NCBI RefSeq assembly: GCF_905475345.1
Contig: NC_066588.1
Location: forward strand, 10,418,501 to 10,482,500
DNA from: Vespula vulgaris
Taxonomy: Eukaryota; Arthropoda; Insecta; Hymenoptera; Vespidae
Reading direction: 5' to 3'
DNA: 64,000 nucleotides
Below, piece by piece: positions 22,595 to 34,470 of this stretch (position 1 is its first letter; each line of letters starts with the position of its first letter). The position numbers and the translations under genes were made by a program. Under the pieces are notes generated by a model. The model saw nothing but the letters and a program-made list of their open reading frames with translations, searched no databases and was not told the DNA's origin.

Positions 22595-24243
22595 TTCCTT
22601 TGTTCCCTTTAAACCGTTATAACTCGGCTCCTATTGGTCCGATCTGGACGAAAAAAATATGGGCGTAGAGGGCGCGACGAGCCCTTTCCAATGACCCCGG
22701 TCCGGTTCTCCTAGGTGCTATAGTTTCGGAGAAAAAAATTGTTAAAGAAAAATTTTTTTTTCCTTTGTTCCCTTTAAACCGTTATAACTCGGCTCCTATT
22801 GGTCCGATCTGGACGAAAAAAATACGGGCGTAGAGGGCGCGACGAGCCCTTTCCAATGACCCCGGTCCGGTTCTCCTAGGTCCTATAGTTTCGGAGAAAA
22901 AAATTGTTAAAGAAAAAATTTTTTTTCCTTTGTTCCCTTTAAACCGTTATAACTCGGCTACTGTTGGTCCGATCTGGACGAAAAAAATATGTGCGTAGAG
23001 GGCGCGACGAGCCCTTTCCAATGACCCCGGTCCGGTTCTCCTAGGTGCTACAGTTTCGGAGAAAAAAATTGCTAAAGAAAAATTTTTTTTTCCTTTGTTC
23101 CCTTTAAACCGTTATAACTCGGCTCCTATTGGTCCGATCTGGACGAAAAAAATATGGGCGTAGAGGGCGCGACGAGCCCTTTCCAATGACCCCGGTCCGG
23201 TTCTCCTAGGTGCTGCAGTTTCGGAGAAAAAAATTGTTAAAGAAAAATTTTTTTTTCCTTTGTTCCCTTTAAACCGTTATAACTCGGCTCCTGTTGGCCC
23301 GATCTGGACGAAAAAAATATGGCCGTAGAGGGCGCGACGAGCCTTTTCCAAGGACCCCGGTCCGGTTCTCCTAGGTGCTATAGTTTCGGAGAAAAAAATT
23401 GTTAAAGAAAAATTTTTTTTTCCTTTGTTCCCTTTAAACCGTTATAACTCGGCTCCGATTGGTCCGATCTGGACGAAAAAAATATGGGCGTAGAGGGCGC
23501 GACGAGCCCTTTCCAATGACCCCGGTCCTGTTCTCCTAGGTGCTGTAGTTTCGGAGAAAAAAATTGTTAAAGAAAAATTTTTTTTTCCTTTGTTCCCTTT
23601 AAACCGTTATAACTCGGCTCCTGTTGGTCCGATCTGGACGAAAAAAATATGTGCGTAGAGGGCGCGACGAGCCCTTTCCAATGACCCCGGTCCGGTTCTC
23701 CTAGGTGCTATAGTTTCGGAGAAAAAAATTGCTAAAGAAAAATTTTTTTTTCCTTTGTTCCCTTTAAACCGTTATAACTCGGCTCCTATTGGTCCGATCT
23801 GGACGAAAAAAATATGGGCGTAGAGGGCGCGACGAGCCCTTTCCAATGACCCCGGTCCGGTTCTCCTAGGTGCTGTAGTTTCGGAGAAAAAAATTGTTAA
23901 AGAAAAATTTTTTTTCCTTTGTTCCCTTTAAACCGTTATAACTCGGCTCCTATTGGTCCGATCTGGACGAAAAAAATATGTGCGTAGAGGGCGCGACGAG
24001 CCCTTTCCAATGACCCCGGTCCGGTTCTCCTAGGTGCTATAGTTTCGGAGAAAAAAATTGTTAAAGAAAAATTTTTTTTTCCTTTGTTCCCTTTAAACCG
24101 TTATAACTCGGCTCCTATTGGTCCGATCTGGACGAAAAAAATATGGGCGTAGAGGGCGCGACGAGCCCTTTCCAATGACCCCGGTCCGGTTCTCCTAGGT
24201 GCTATAGTTTCGGAGAAAAAAATTGTTAAAGAAAAATTTTTTT
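21769..24243. repeat. 15-monomer segment, copy 1 (2475 bp)
   Basis: Fifteen monomers whose marker series recurs at 26881-29354: GCTGTAG, ATGTGCG, TACGGGC, CTGTTGGCCCG, GGTCCTATAG, GCTACTGTTGG with TTGCTAAAG, GCTGCAG, CTGTTGGCCCG with GCCTTTTCC, GCTCCGATTGG with GGTCCTGTTCT, CTGTTGG with TTGCTAAAG, then a T8 tract. The two copies lie about 5.11 kb apart, a spacing close to 31 monomers. Confidence 0.8.
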
Positions 24244-26880
24244 TTCCTTTGTTCCCTTTAAACCGTTATAACTCGGCTCCTATTGGTCCGATCTGGACGA
24301 AAAAAATATGGGCGTAGAGGGCGCGACGAGCCCTTTCCAATGACCCCGGTCCGGTTCTCTTAGGTGCTATAGTTTCGGAGAAAAAAATTGTTAAAGAAAA
24401 ATTTTTTTTTCCTTTGTTCCCTTTAAACCGTTATAACTCGGCTCCTATTCGTCCGATCTGGACGAAAAAAATATGTTCGTAGAGGGCGCGACGAGCCCTT
24501 TCCAATGACCCCGGTCCGGTTCTCATAGGTGCTATAGTTTCGTAGAAAAAAATTGTTAAAGAAAAATTTTTTTTTCCTTTGTTCCCTTTAAACCGTTATA
24601 ACTCGGCTCCTATTGGTCCGATCTGGACGAAAAAAATATGTGCGTAGAGGGCGCGACGAGCCCTTTCCAATGACCCCGGTCGGGTTCTCCTAGGTGCTAT
24701 AGTTTCGGAGAAAAAAATTGTTAAAGAAAAATTTTTTTTTCCTTTGTTCCCTTTAAACCGTTATAACTCGCCTCCTATTGGTCCGATCTGGACGAAAAAA
24801 ATATGGGCGTAGAGGGCGCGACGAGCCCTTTCCAATGACCCCGGTCGGGTTCTCCTAGGTGCTATAGTTTCGGAGAAAAAAATTGTTCAAGAAAAATTTT
24901 TTTTCCTTTGTTCCCTTTAAACCGTTATAACTCGGCTCCTATTGGCCCGATCTGGACGAAAAAAATATGGGCGTAGGGGGCGCGACGAGCCCTTTCCAAT
25001 GACCCCGGTCGGGTTCTCCTAGGTGCTATAGTTTGGGAGAAAAAAATTGTTAAAGAAAAATTTTTTTTTCCTTTGTTCCCTTTAAACCGTTATAACTCGG
25101 CTCCTATTGATCTGATCTGGACGGAAAAAATATGGGCGTAGAGGGCGCGACGAGCCCTTTCCAATGACCCCGGTACGGTTCTCCTAGGTGCTATAGTTTC
25201 GGAGAAAAAAATTGTTAAAGAAAAATTTTTTTTTCCTTTGTTCCCTTTAAACCGTTATAACTCGGCTCCTATTGGTCCGATCTGGACGAAAAAAACATGG
25301 GCGTAGAGGGCGCGACGAGCCCTTTCCAATGACCCCGGTCCGGTTCTCCTAGGTGCTATAGTTTCGGAGAAAAAAATTGTTAAAGAAAAATTTTTTTTTC
25401 CTTTGTTCCCTTTAAACCGTTATAACTCGGCTCCTATTGGTCCGATCTGGACGAAAAAAATATGGGCGTAGAGGGCGCGACGAGCCCTTTCCAATGACCA
25501 CGGTCCGGTTCTCCTAGGTGCTGTAGTTTCGGAGAAAAAAATTGTTAAAGAAAAATTTTTTTTTCCTTTGTTCCCTTTAAACCGTTATAACTCGGCTCCT
25601 ATTGGTCCGATCTGGACGAAAAAAATACGGCCGTAGAGGGCGCGACGAGCCTTTTCCAAGGACCCCGGTCCGGTTCTCCTAGGTGCTATAGTTTCGGAGA
25701 AAAAAATTGTTAAAGAAAAATTTTTTTTTCCTTTGTTCCCTTTAAACCGTTATAACTCGGCTCCTGTTGGTCCGATCTGGACGAAAAAAATATGTGCGTA
25801 GAGGGCGCGACGAGCCCTTTCCAATGACCCCGGTCCGGTTCTCCTAGGTGCTATAGTTTCGGAGAAAAAAATTGCTAAAGAAAAATTTTTTTTCCTTTGT
25901 TCCCTTTAAACCGTTATAACTCGGCTCCTATTGGTCCGATCTGGACGAAAAAAATATGGGCGTAGAGGGCGCGACGAGCCCTTTCCAATGACCCCGGTCC
26001 GGTTCTCCTAGGTGCTGTAGTTTCGGAGAAAAAAATTGTTAAAGAAAAATTTTTTTTTCCTTTGTTCCCTTTAAACCGTTATAACTCGGCTCCTATTGGT
26101 CCGATCTGGACGAAAAAAATATGTGCGTAGAGGGCGCGACGAGCCCTTTCCAATGACCCCGGTCCGGTTCTCCTAGGTGCTATAGTTTCGGAGAAAAAAA
26201 TTGTTAAAGACAAATTTTTTTTTCCTTTGTTCCCTTTAAACCGTTATAACTCGGCTCCTATTGATCTGATCTGGACGGAAAAAATATGGGCGTAGAGGGC
26301 GCGACGAGCCCTTTCCAATGACCCCGGTACGGTTCTCCTAGGTGCTATAGTTTCGGAGAAAAAAATTGTTAAAGAAAAATTTTTTTTTCCTTTGTTCCCT
26401 TTAAACCGTTATAACTCGGCTCCTATTGGTCCGATCTGGACGAAAAAAACATGGGCGTAGAGGGCGCGACGAGCCCTTTCCAATGACCCCGGTCCGGTTC
26501 TCCTAGGTGCTATAGTTTCGGAGAAAAAAATTGTTAAAGAAAAATTTTTTTTTCCTTTGTTCCCTTTAAACCGTTATAACTCGGCTCCTATTGGTCCGAT
26601 CTGGACGAAAAAAATATGGGCGTAGAGGGCGCGACGAGCCCTTTCCAATCACCCCGGTCCGGTTCTCCTAGGTGCTATAGTTTCGGAGAAAAAAATTGTT
26701 AAAGAAAAATTTTTTTTTCCTTTGTTCCCTTTAAAGCGTTATAACTCGGCTCCTATTGGTCCGATCTGGACGAAAAAAATATGGGCGTAGAGGGCGCGAC
26801 GAGCCCTTTCCAATGACCCCGGTCCGGTTCTCCTAGGTGCTATAGTTTCGGAGAAAAAAATTGCTAAAGAAAAATTTTTT
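24244..26880. repeat. Mosaic of earlier HOR pieces (16 monomers)
   Basis: The first part (TTCTCTTAGG; ATTCGTCC/ATGTTCG/TTTCGTAG; A-family island at 24574-25067; TTGATCTGATC/GGTACGG; AACATGGGC) matches the order at about 16.8-18.1 kb. The next part (CCACGG; TACGGCCG; TTGCTAAAG with T8; GCTGTAG; ATGTGCG) matches 20.1-20.9 kb. A GATCTGATC/AACATG pair near 26263-26460, a CCAATCACC monomer and a TTTAAAGCG hybrid monomer close it. It reads as pieces of neighbouring HORs joined by recombination. Confidence 0.68.
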
Positions 26881-29354
26881 TTCCTTTGTTCCCTTTAAAC
26901 CGTTATAACTCGGCTCCTATTGGTCCGATCTGGACGAAAAAAATATGGGCGTAGAGGGCGCGACGAGCCCTTTCCAATGACCCCGGTCCGGTTCTCCTAG
27001 GTGCTGTAGTTTCGGAGAAAAAAATTGTTAAAGAAAAATTTTTTTTTCCTTTGTTCCCTTTAAACCGTTATAACTCGGCTCCTATTGGTCCGATCTGGAC
27101 GAAAAAAATATGTGCGTAGAGGGCGCGACGAGCCCTTTCCAATGACCCCGGTCCGGTTCTCCTAGGTGCTATAGTTTCGGAGAAAAAAATTGTTAAAGAA
27201 AAATTTTTTTTTCCTTTGTTCCCTTTAAACCGTTATAACTCGGCTCCTATTGGTCCGATCTGGACGAAAAAAATATGGGCGTAGAGGGCGCGACGAGCCC
27301 TTTCCAATGACCCCGGTCCGGTTCTCCTAGGTGCTATAGTTTCGGAGAAAAAAATTGTTAAAGAAAAATTTTTTTTTCCTTTGTTCCCTTTAAACCGTTA
27401 TAACTCGGCTCCTATTGGTCCGATCTGGACGAAAAAAATACGGGCGTAGAGGGCGCGACGAGCCCTTTCCAATGACCCCGGTCCGGTTCTCCTAGGTGCT
27501 ATAGTTTCGGAGAAAAAAATTGTTAAAGAAAAATTTTTTTTTCCTTTGTTCCCTTTAAACCGTTATAACTCGGCTCCTGTTGGCCCGATCTGGACGAAAA
27601 AAATATGGGCGTAGAGGGCGCGACGAGCCCTTTCCAGTGACCCCGGTCCGGTTCTCCTAGGTGCTATAGTTTCGGAGAAAAAAATTGTTAAAGAAAAATT
27701 TTTTTTTCCTTTGTTCCCTTTAAACCGTTATAACTCGGCTCCTATTGGTCCGATCTGGACGAAAAAAATATGGGCGTAGAGGGCGCGACGAGCCCTTTCC
27801 AATGACCCCGGTCCGGTTCTCCTAGGTGCTATAGTTTCGGAGAAAAAAATTGTTAAAGAAAAATTTTTTTTTCCTTTGTTCCCTTTAAACCGTTATAACT
27901 CGGCTCCTATTGGTCCGATCTGGACGAAAAAAATACGGGCGTAGAGGGCGCGACGAGCCCTTTCCAATGACCCCGGTCCGGTTCTCCTAGGTCCTATAGT
28001 TTCGGAGAAAAAAATTGTTAAAGAAAAAATTTTTTTTCCTTTGTTCCCTTTAAACCGTTATAACTCGGCTACTGTTGGTCCGATCTGGACGAAAAAAATA
28101 TGTGCGTAGAGGGCGCGACGAGCCCTTTCCAATGACCCCGGTCCGGTTCTCCTAGGTGCTATAGTTTCGGAGAAAAAAATTGCTAAAGAAAAATTTTTTT
28201 TTCCTTTGTTCCCTTTAAACCGTTATAACTCGGCTCCTATTGGTCCGATCTGGACGAAAAAAATATGGGCGTAGAGGGCGCGACGAGCCCTTTCCAATGA
28301 CCCCGGTCCGGTTCTCCTAGGTGCTGCAGTTTCGGAGAAAAAAATTGTTAAAGAAAAATTTTTTTTTCCTTTGTTCCCTTTAAACCGTTATAACTCGGCT
28401 CCTGTTGGCCCGATCTGGACGAAAAAAATATGGCCGTAGAGGGCGCGACGAGCCTTTTCCAAGGACCCCGGTCCGGTTCTCCTAGGTGCTACAGTTTCGG
28501 AGAAAAAAATTGTTAAAGAAAAATTTTTTTTTCCTTTGTTCCCTTTAAACCGTTATAACTCGGCTCCGATTGGTCCGATCTGGACGAAAAAAATATGGGC
28601 GTAGAGGGCGCGACGAGCCCTTTCCAATGACCCCGGTCCTGTTCTCCTAGGTGCTGTAGTTTCGGAGAAAAAAATTGTTAAAGAAAAATTTTTTTTTCCT
28701 TTGTTCCCTTTAAACCGTTATAACTCGGCTCCTGTTGGTCCGATCTGGACGAAAAAAATATGTGCGTAGAGGGCGCGACGAGCCCTTTCCAATGACCCCG
28801 GTCCGGTTCTCCTAGGTGCTATAGTTTCGGAGAAAAAAATTGCTAAAGAAAAATTTTTTTTTCCTTTGTTCCCTTTAAACCGTTATAACTCGGCTCCTAT
28901 TGGTCCGATCTGGACGAAAAAAATATGGGCGTAGAGGGCGCGACGAGCCCTTTCCAATGACCCCGGTCCGGTTCTCCTAGGTGCTGTAGTTTCGGAGAAA
29001 AAAATTGTTAAAGAAAAATTTTTTTTCCTTTGTTCCCTTTAAACCGTTATAACTCGGCTCCTATTGGTCCGATCTGGACGAAAAAAATATGTGCGTAGAG
29101 GGCGCGACGAGCCCTTTCCAATGACCCCGGTCCGGTTCTCCTAGGTGCTATAGTTTCGGAGAAAAAAATTGTTAAAGAAAAATTTTTTTTTCCTTTGTTC
29201 CCTTTAAACCGTTATAACTCGGCTCCTATTGGTCCGATCTGGACGAAAAAAATATGGGCGTAGAGGGCGCGACGAGCCCTTTCCAATGACCCCGGTCCGG
29301 TTCTCCTAGGTGCTATAGTTTCGGAGAAAAAAATTGTTAAAGAAAAATTTTTTT
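26881..29354. repeat. 15-monomer segment, copy 2 (2474 bp)
   Basis: Repeats 21769-24243 with the same marker order and with the GGTCCTATAG, GCTACTGTTGG and GCTCCGATTGG landmarks displaced by 5110-5112 bp. Differences seen: the extended A run near 22411 is normal here; TGCTACAG near 23047 is TGCTATAG here; and TGCTATAG near 23386 is TGCTACAG here. Confidence 0.8.
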
Positions 29355-32300
29355 TTCCTTTGTTCCCTTTAAACCGTTATAACTCGGCTCCTATTGGTCC
29401 GATCTGGACGAAAAAAATACGGGCGTAGAGGGCGCGACGAGCCCTTTCCAATGACCCCGGTCCGGTTCTCCTAGGTGCTATAGTTTCGGAGAAAAAAATT
29501 GTTAAAGAAAAATTTTTTTTTCCTTTGTTCCCTTTAAACCGTTATAACTCGGCTCCTGTTGGCCCGATCTGGACGAAGAAAATATGGGCGTAGAGGGCGC
29601 GACGAGCCCTTTCCAATGACCCCGGTCCGGTTCTCCTAGGTGCTATAGTTTCGGAGAAAAAAATTGTTAAAGAAAAATTTTTTTTTCCTTTGTTCCTTTA
29701 AACCGTTATAACTCGGCTCCTATTGGTCCGATCTGGACGAAAAAAATATGGGCGTAGAGGGCGCGACGAGCCCTTTCCAATGACCCCGGTCCGGTTCTCC
29801 TAGGTGCTATAGTTTCGGAGAAAAAAATTGTTAAAGAAAAATTTTTTTTTCCTTTGTTCCCTTTAAACCGTTATAACTCGGCTCCTATTGGTCCGATCTG
29901 GACGAAAAAAATACGGGCGTAGAGGGCGCGACGAGCCCTTTCCAATGACCCCGGTCCGGTTCTCCTAGGTCCTATAGTTTCGGAGAAAAAAATTGTTAAA
30001 GAAAAAATTTTTTTTCCTTTGTTCCCTTTAAACCGTTATAACTCGGCTACTGTTGGTCCGATCTGGACGAAAAAAATATGTGCGTAGAGGGCGCGACGAG
30101 CCCTTTCCAATGACCCCGGTCCGGTTCTCCTAGGTGCTATAGTTTCGGAGAAAAAAATTGCTAAAGAAAAATTTTTTTTTCCTTTGTTCCCTTTAAACCG
30201 TTATAACTCGGCTCCTATTGGTCCGATCTGGACGAAAAAAATATGGGCGTAGAGGGCGCGACGAGCCCTTTCCAATGACCCCGGTCCGGTTCTCCTAGGT
30301 GCTGCAGTTTCGGAGAAAAAAATTGTTAAAGAAAAATTTTTTTTTCCTTTGTTCCCTTTAAACCGTTATAACTCGGCTCCTGTTGGCCCGATCTGGACGA
30401 AAAAAATATGGGCGTAGAGGGCGCGACGAGCCCTTTCCAATGACCCCGGTCCGGTTCTCCTAGGTGCTATAGTTTCGGAGAAAAAAATTGTTAAAGAAAA
30501 ATTTTTTTTTCCTTTGTTCCCTTTAAACCGTTATAACTCGGCTCCTATTGGTCCGATCTGGACGAAAAAAATATGGGCGTAGAGGGCGCGACGAGCCCTT
30601 TCCAATGACCCCGGTCCGGTTCTCCTAGGTGCTATAGTTTCGGAGAAAAAAATTGTTAAAGAAAAATTTTTTTTTCCTTTGTTCCCTTTAAACCGTTATA
30701 ACTCGGCTCCTATTGGTCCGATCTGGACGAAAAAAATACGGGCGTAGAGGGCGCGACGAGCCCTTTCCAATGACCCCGGTCCGGTTCTCCTAGGTCCTAT
30801 AGTTTCGGAGAAAAAAATTGTTAAAGAAAAAATTTTTTTTCCTTTGTTCCCTTTAAACCGTTATAACTCGGCTACTGTTGGTCCGATCTGGACGAAAAAA
30901 ATATGTGCGTAGAGGGCGCGACGAGCCCTTTCCAATGACCCCGGTCCGGTTCTCCTAGGTGCTATAGTTTCGGAGAAAAAAATTGCTAAAGAAAAATTTT
31001 TTTTTCCTTTGTTCCCTTTAAACCGTTATAACTCGGCTCCTATTGGTCCGATCTGGACGAAAAAAATATGGGCGTAGAGGGCGCGACGAGCCCTTTCCAA
31101 TGACCCCGGTCCGGTTCTCCTAGGTGCTGCAGTTTCGGAGAAAAAAATTGTTAAAGAAAAATTTTTTTTTCCTTTGTTCCCTTTAAACCGTTATAACTCG
31201 GCTCCTATTGGTCTGATCTGGACGAAAAAAATACGGGCGTAGAGGGCGCGACGAGCCCTTTCCAATGACCCCGGTCCGGTTCTCCTAGGTGCTGTAGTTT
31301 CGGAGAAAAAAATTGTTAAAGAAAAATTTTTTTTTCCTTTCTTCCCTTTAAACCGTTATAACTCGGCTCCTATTGGTCCGATCTGGACGAAAAAAATATG
31401 GGCGTAGAGGGCGCGACGAGCCCTTTCCAATGACCCCGGTCCGGTTCTCCTAGGTGCTGTAGTTTCGGAGAAAAAAATTGTTAAAGAAAAATTTTTTTTT
31501 CCTTTGTTCCCTTTAAACCGTTATAACTCGGCTCCTATTGGTCCGATCTGGACGAAAAAAATATGTGCGTAGAGGGCGCGACGAGCCCTTTCCAATGACC
31601 CCGGTCCGGTTCTCCTAGGTGCTATAGTTTCGGAGAAAAAAATTGTTAAAGAAAAATTTTTTTTTCCTTTGTTCCCTTTAAACCGTTATAACTCGGCTCC
31701 TATTGGTCCGATCTGGACGAAAAAAATATGGGCGTAGAGGGCGCGACGAGCCCTTTCCAATGACCCCGGTCCGGTTCTCCTAGGTGCTATAGTTTCGGAG
31801 AAAAAAATTGTTAAAGAAAAATTTTTTTTTCCTTTGTTCCCTTTAAACCGTTATAACTCGGCTCCTATTGGTCCGATCTGGACGAAAAAAATACGGGCGT
31901 AGAGGGCGCGACGAGCCCTTTCCAATGACCCCGGTCCGGTTCTCCTAGGTGCTATAGTTTCGGAGAAAAAAATTGTTAAAGAAAAATTTTTTTTTCCTTT
32001 GTTCCCTTTAAACCGTTATAACTCGGCTCCTGTTGGCCCGATCTGGACAAAAAAAATATGGGCGTAGAGGGCGCGACGAGCCCTTTCCAATGACCCCGGT
32101 CCGGTTCTCCTAGGTGCTATAGTTTCGGAGAAAAAAATTGTTAAAGAAAAATTTTTTTTTCCTTTGTTCCCTTTAAACCGTTATAACTCGGCTCCTATTG
32201 GTCCGATCTGGACGAAAAAAATATGGGCGTAGAGGGCGCGACGAGCCCTTTCCAATGACCCCGGTCCGGTTCTCCTAGGTGCTATAGTTTCGGAGAAAAA

Positions 32301-33808
32301 AATTGTTAAAGAAAAATTTTTTTTTCCTTTGTTCCCTTTAAACCGTTATAACTCGGCTCCTATTGGTCCGATCTGGACGAAAAAAATACGGGCGTAGAGG
32401 GCGCGACGAGCCCTTTCCAATGACCCCGGTCCGGTTCTCCTAGGTCCTATAGTTTCGGAGAAAAAAATTGTTAAAGAAAAATTTTTTTTTCCTTTGTTCC
32501 CTTTAAACCGTTATAACTCGGCTACTGTTGGTCCGATCTGGACGAAAAAAATATGTGCGTAGAGGGCGCGACGAGCCCTTTCCAATGACCCCGGTCCGGT
32601 TCTCCTAGGTGCTATAGTTTCGGAGAAAAAAATTGCTAAAGAAAAATTTTTTTTTCCTTTGTTCCCTTTAAACCGTTATAACTCGGCTCCTATTGGTCCG
32701 ATCTGGACGAAAAAAATATGGGCGTAGAGGGCGCGACGAGCCCTTTCCAATGACCCCGGTCTGGTTCTCCTAGGTGCTGCAGTTTCGGAGAAAAAAATTG
32801 TTAAAGAAAAATTTTTTTTTCCTTTGTTCCCTTTAAACCGTTATAACTCGGCTCCTATTGGTCCGATCTGGACGAAAAAAATATGGCCGTAGAGGGCGCG
32901 ACGAGCCTTTTCCAAGGACCCCGGTCCGGTTCTCCTAGGTGCTATAGTTTCGGAGAAAAAAATTGTTAAAGAAAAATTTTTTTTTCCTTTGTTCCCTTTA
33001 AACCGTTATAACTCGGCTCCTGTTGGTCCGATCTGGACGAAAAAAATATGGGCGTAGAGGGCGCGACGAGCCCTTTCCAATGACCCCGGTCCGGTTCTCC
33101 TAGGTGCTGTAGTTTCGGAGAAAAAAATTGTTAAAGAAAAATTTTTTTTTCCTTTGTTCCCTTTAAACCGTTATAACTCGGCTCCTATTGGTCCGATCTG
33201 GACGAAAAAAATATGTGCGTAGAGGGCGCGACGAGCCCTTTCCAATGACCCCGGTCGGGTTCTCCTAGGTGCTATAGTTACGGAGAAAAAAATTGTTAAA
33301 GAAAAATTTTTTTTTCCTTTGTTCCCTTTAAACCGTTATAACTCGGCTCCGATTGGTCCGATCTGGACGAAAAAAATATGGGCGTAGAGGGCGCGACGAG
33401 CCCTTTCCAATGACCCCGGTCCGGTTCTCCTAGGTGCTGTAGTTTCGGAGAAAAAAATTGTTAAAGAAAAATTTTTTTTTCCTTTGTTCCCTTTAAACCG
33501 TTATAACTCGGCTCCTGTTGGTCCGATCTGGACGAAAAAAATATGTGCGTAGAGGGCGCGACGAGCCCTTTCCAATGACCCCGGTCCGGTTCTCCTAGGT
33601 GCTATAGTTTCGGAGAAAAAAATTGCTAAAGAAAAATTTTTTTTTCCTTTGTTCCCTTTAAACCGTTATAACTCGGCTCCTATTGGTCCGATCTGGACGA
33701 AAAAAATATGGGCGTAGAGGGCGCGACGAGCCCTTTCCAATGACCCCGGTCCGGTTCTCCTAGGTCCTATAGTTTCGGAGAAAAAAATTGTTAAAGAAAA
33801 ATTTTTTT
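29355..33808. repeat. 5-mer-based HOR mosaic
   Basis: A five-monomer unit (TACGGGC with GGTCCTATAG; GCTACTGTTGG/ATGTGCG/TTGCTAAAG; GCTGCAG; CTGTTGGCCCG; consensus-like) is complete at 29849-30673. It starts again at 30674, where only the first three monomers match, and again at 32324, exactly ten monomers later. Other monomers carry private changes: GACGAAGAAAA near 29574, TTTGTTCCTTTAAAC near 29690, TTTCTTCCC near 31338, GGACAAAAAAAA near 32045. The last monomers (33.3-33.8 kb) again show GCTCCGATTGG, TTGCTAAAG and GGTCCTATAG. Confidence 0.72.
29849..30673. repeat. 5-mer HOR unit (825 bp)
   Basis: Clearest single copy of the five-monomer unit. Its first monomer carries GGTCCTATAG and an A6T8 tract in place of A5T9 near 30002-30015, also seen near 22910, 28023 and 30833. 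The shared homopolymer state supports common descent of these GGTCCTATAG monomers. Confidence 0.78.
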
Positions 33809-34377
33809 TTCCTTTGTTCCCTTTAAACCGTTATAACTCGGCTCCTATTGGTCCGATCTGGACGAAAAAAATATGGGCGCAGAGGGCGCGACGAGCCCTT
33901 TCCAATGACCCCGGTCCGGTTCTCCTAGGTGCTATAGTTTCGGAGAAAAAAATTGTTAAATAAAAATTTTTTTTTCCTTTGTTCCCTTTAAACCGTTATA
34001 ACTCGGCTCCTATTGGTCCGATCTGGATGAAAAAAATATGGGCGTAGAGGGCGCGACGAGCCCTTTCCAATGACCCCGGTCCGGTTCTCCTAGGTGCTAT
34101 AGTTTCGGAGAAAAAAATTGTTAAAGAAAAATTTTTTTTTCCTTTGTTCCCTTTAAACCGTTATAACTCGGCTCCTATTGGTCCGATCTGGACGAAAAAA
34201 ATATGGGCGTAGAGGGCGCGACGAGCCCTTTCCAACGACCCCGGTCCGGTTCTCCTAGGTGCTATAGTTTCGGAGAAAAAAATTGTTAAAGAAAAATTTT
34301 TTTTTCCTTTGTTCCCTTTAAACCGTTATAACTCGGCTCCTATTGGTCCGATCTGGACGAAAAAAATATGGGCGTAG

Positions 34378-34394
34378 AGGGCGCGACGAGCCCT
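34378..34394. other. Inverted repeat in the monomer (5-bp stem, 7-base loop)
   Basis: AGGGC (34378-34382) and GCCCT (34390-34394) are reverse complements around a 7-base GC-rich loop. In RNA the stem could gain a G-U and an A-U pair. Nearly every monomer has this dyad. Monomers with GCCTTTTCC change one arm to a G-U-tolerant form. A weak dyad like this can arise by chance; it is noted because it recurs hundreds of times. Confidence 0.5.
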
Positions 34395-34405
34395 TTCCAA
34401 TGACC

Positions 34406-34414
34406 CCGGTCCGG
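34406..34414. other. CCGG-T-CCGG dyad with two CCGG sites
   Basis: A nine-base dyad with a single central T and a CCGG on each side. It is typical of the C109 family and gives two HpaII/MspI sites per monomer. In the A family, C109 becomes G, which breaks the second CCGG but creates CCCG-GT-CGGG, another 4-bp inverted repeat in the same place. Binding by a protein is possible but not shown by the sequence. Confidence 0.5.
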
Positions 34415-34440
34415 TTCTCCTAGGTGCTATAGTTTCGGAG

Positions 34441-34470
34441 AAAAAAATTGTTAAAGAAAAATTTTTTTTT
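34441..34470. other. A-tract/T9 segment of the monomer
   Basis: Thirty bases with only two G and no C: A7, then AAA about 10 bp further on, then A5 followed by T9 across the monomer junction. Runs of dA:dT disfavour nucleosomes, and A-tracts spaced about one helical turn apart can curve DNA. In a 165-bp monomer this leaves roughly 135 bp of mixed sequence, so a linker role is plausible. The role is inferred. Confidence 0.55.

Larger units (their letters stand above)
34304..34468. repeat. Exact consensus monomer (reference copy)
   Basis: This 165-bp monomer shows no deviation from the majority base at any position and is a convenient reference. Landmarks: TTTAAA at 34317-34322, 5-bp inverted repeat AGGGC/GCCCT at 34378-34394, CCGGTCCGG at 34406-34414, CCTAGG at 34419-34424, A7 at 34441-34447, and A5T9 from 34457 to 34470, crossing into the next copy. 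TTTAAA (DraI) and CCTAGG (AvrII) occur once per consensus monomer. Confidence 0.9.

Noticed and set aside
34321..34334. TATA-like or bacterial -10 elements (TTATAAC, GCTATAG)
   Set aside because: These are fixed parts of every monomer with no gene downstream, and AT-rich hexamers are expected by chance.
34434..34450. CENP-B box-like motif at TTCGGAG plus A run
   Set aside because: Only the TTCG start fits. The required CGGG after the spacer is absent on both strands of the consensus monomer, so no CENP-B box is claimed.
34400..34470. RNA polymerase III promoter or terminator (GGTTC plus T9)
   Set aside because: GGTTCTCCTAGG matches only the first five bases of a B box, no convincing A box is present, and the T9 tract is explained as part of the A/T segment.
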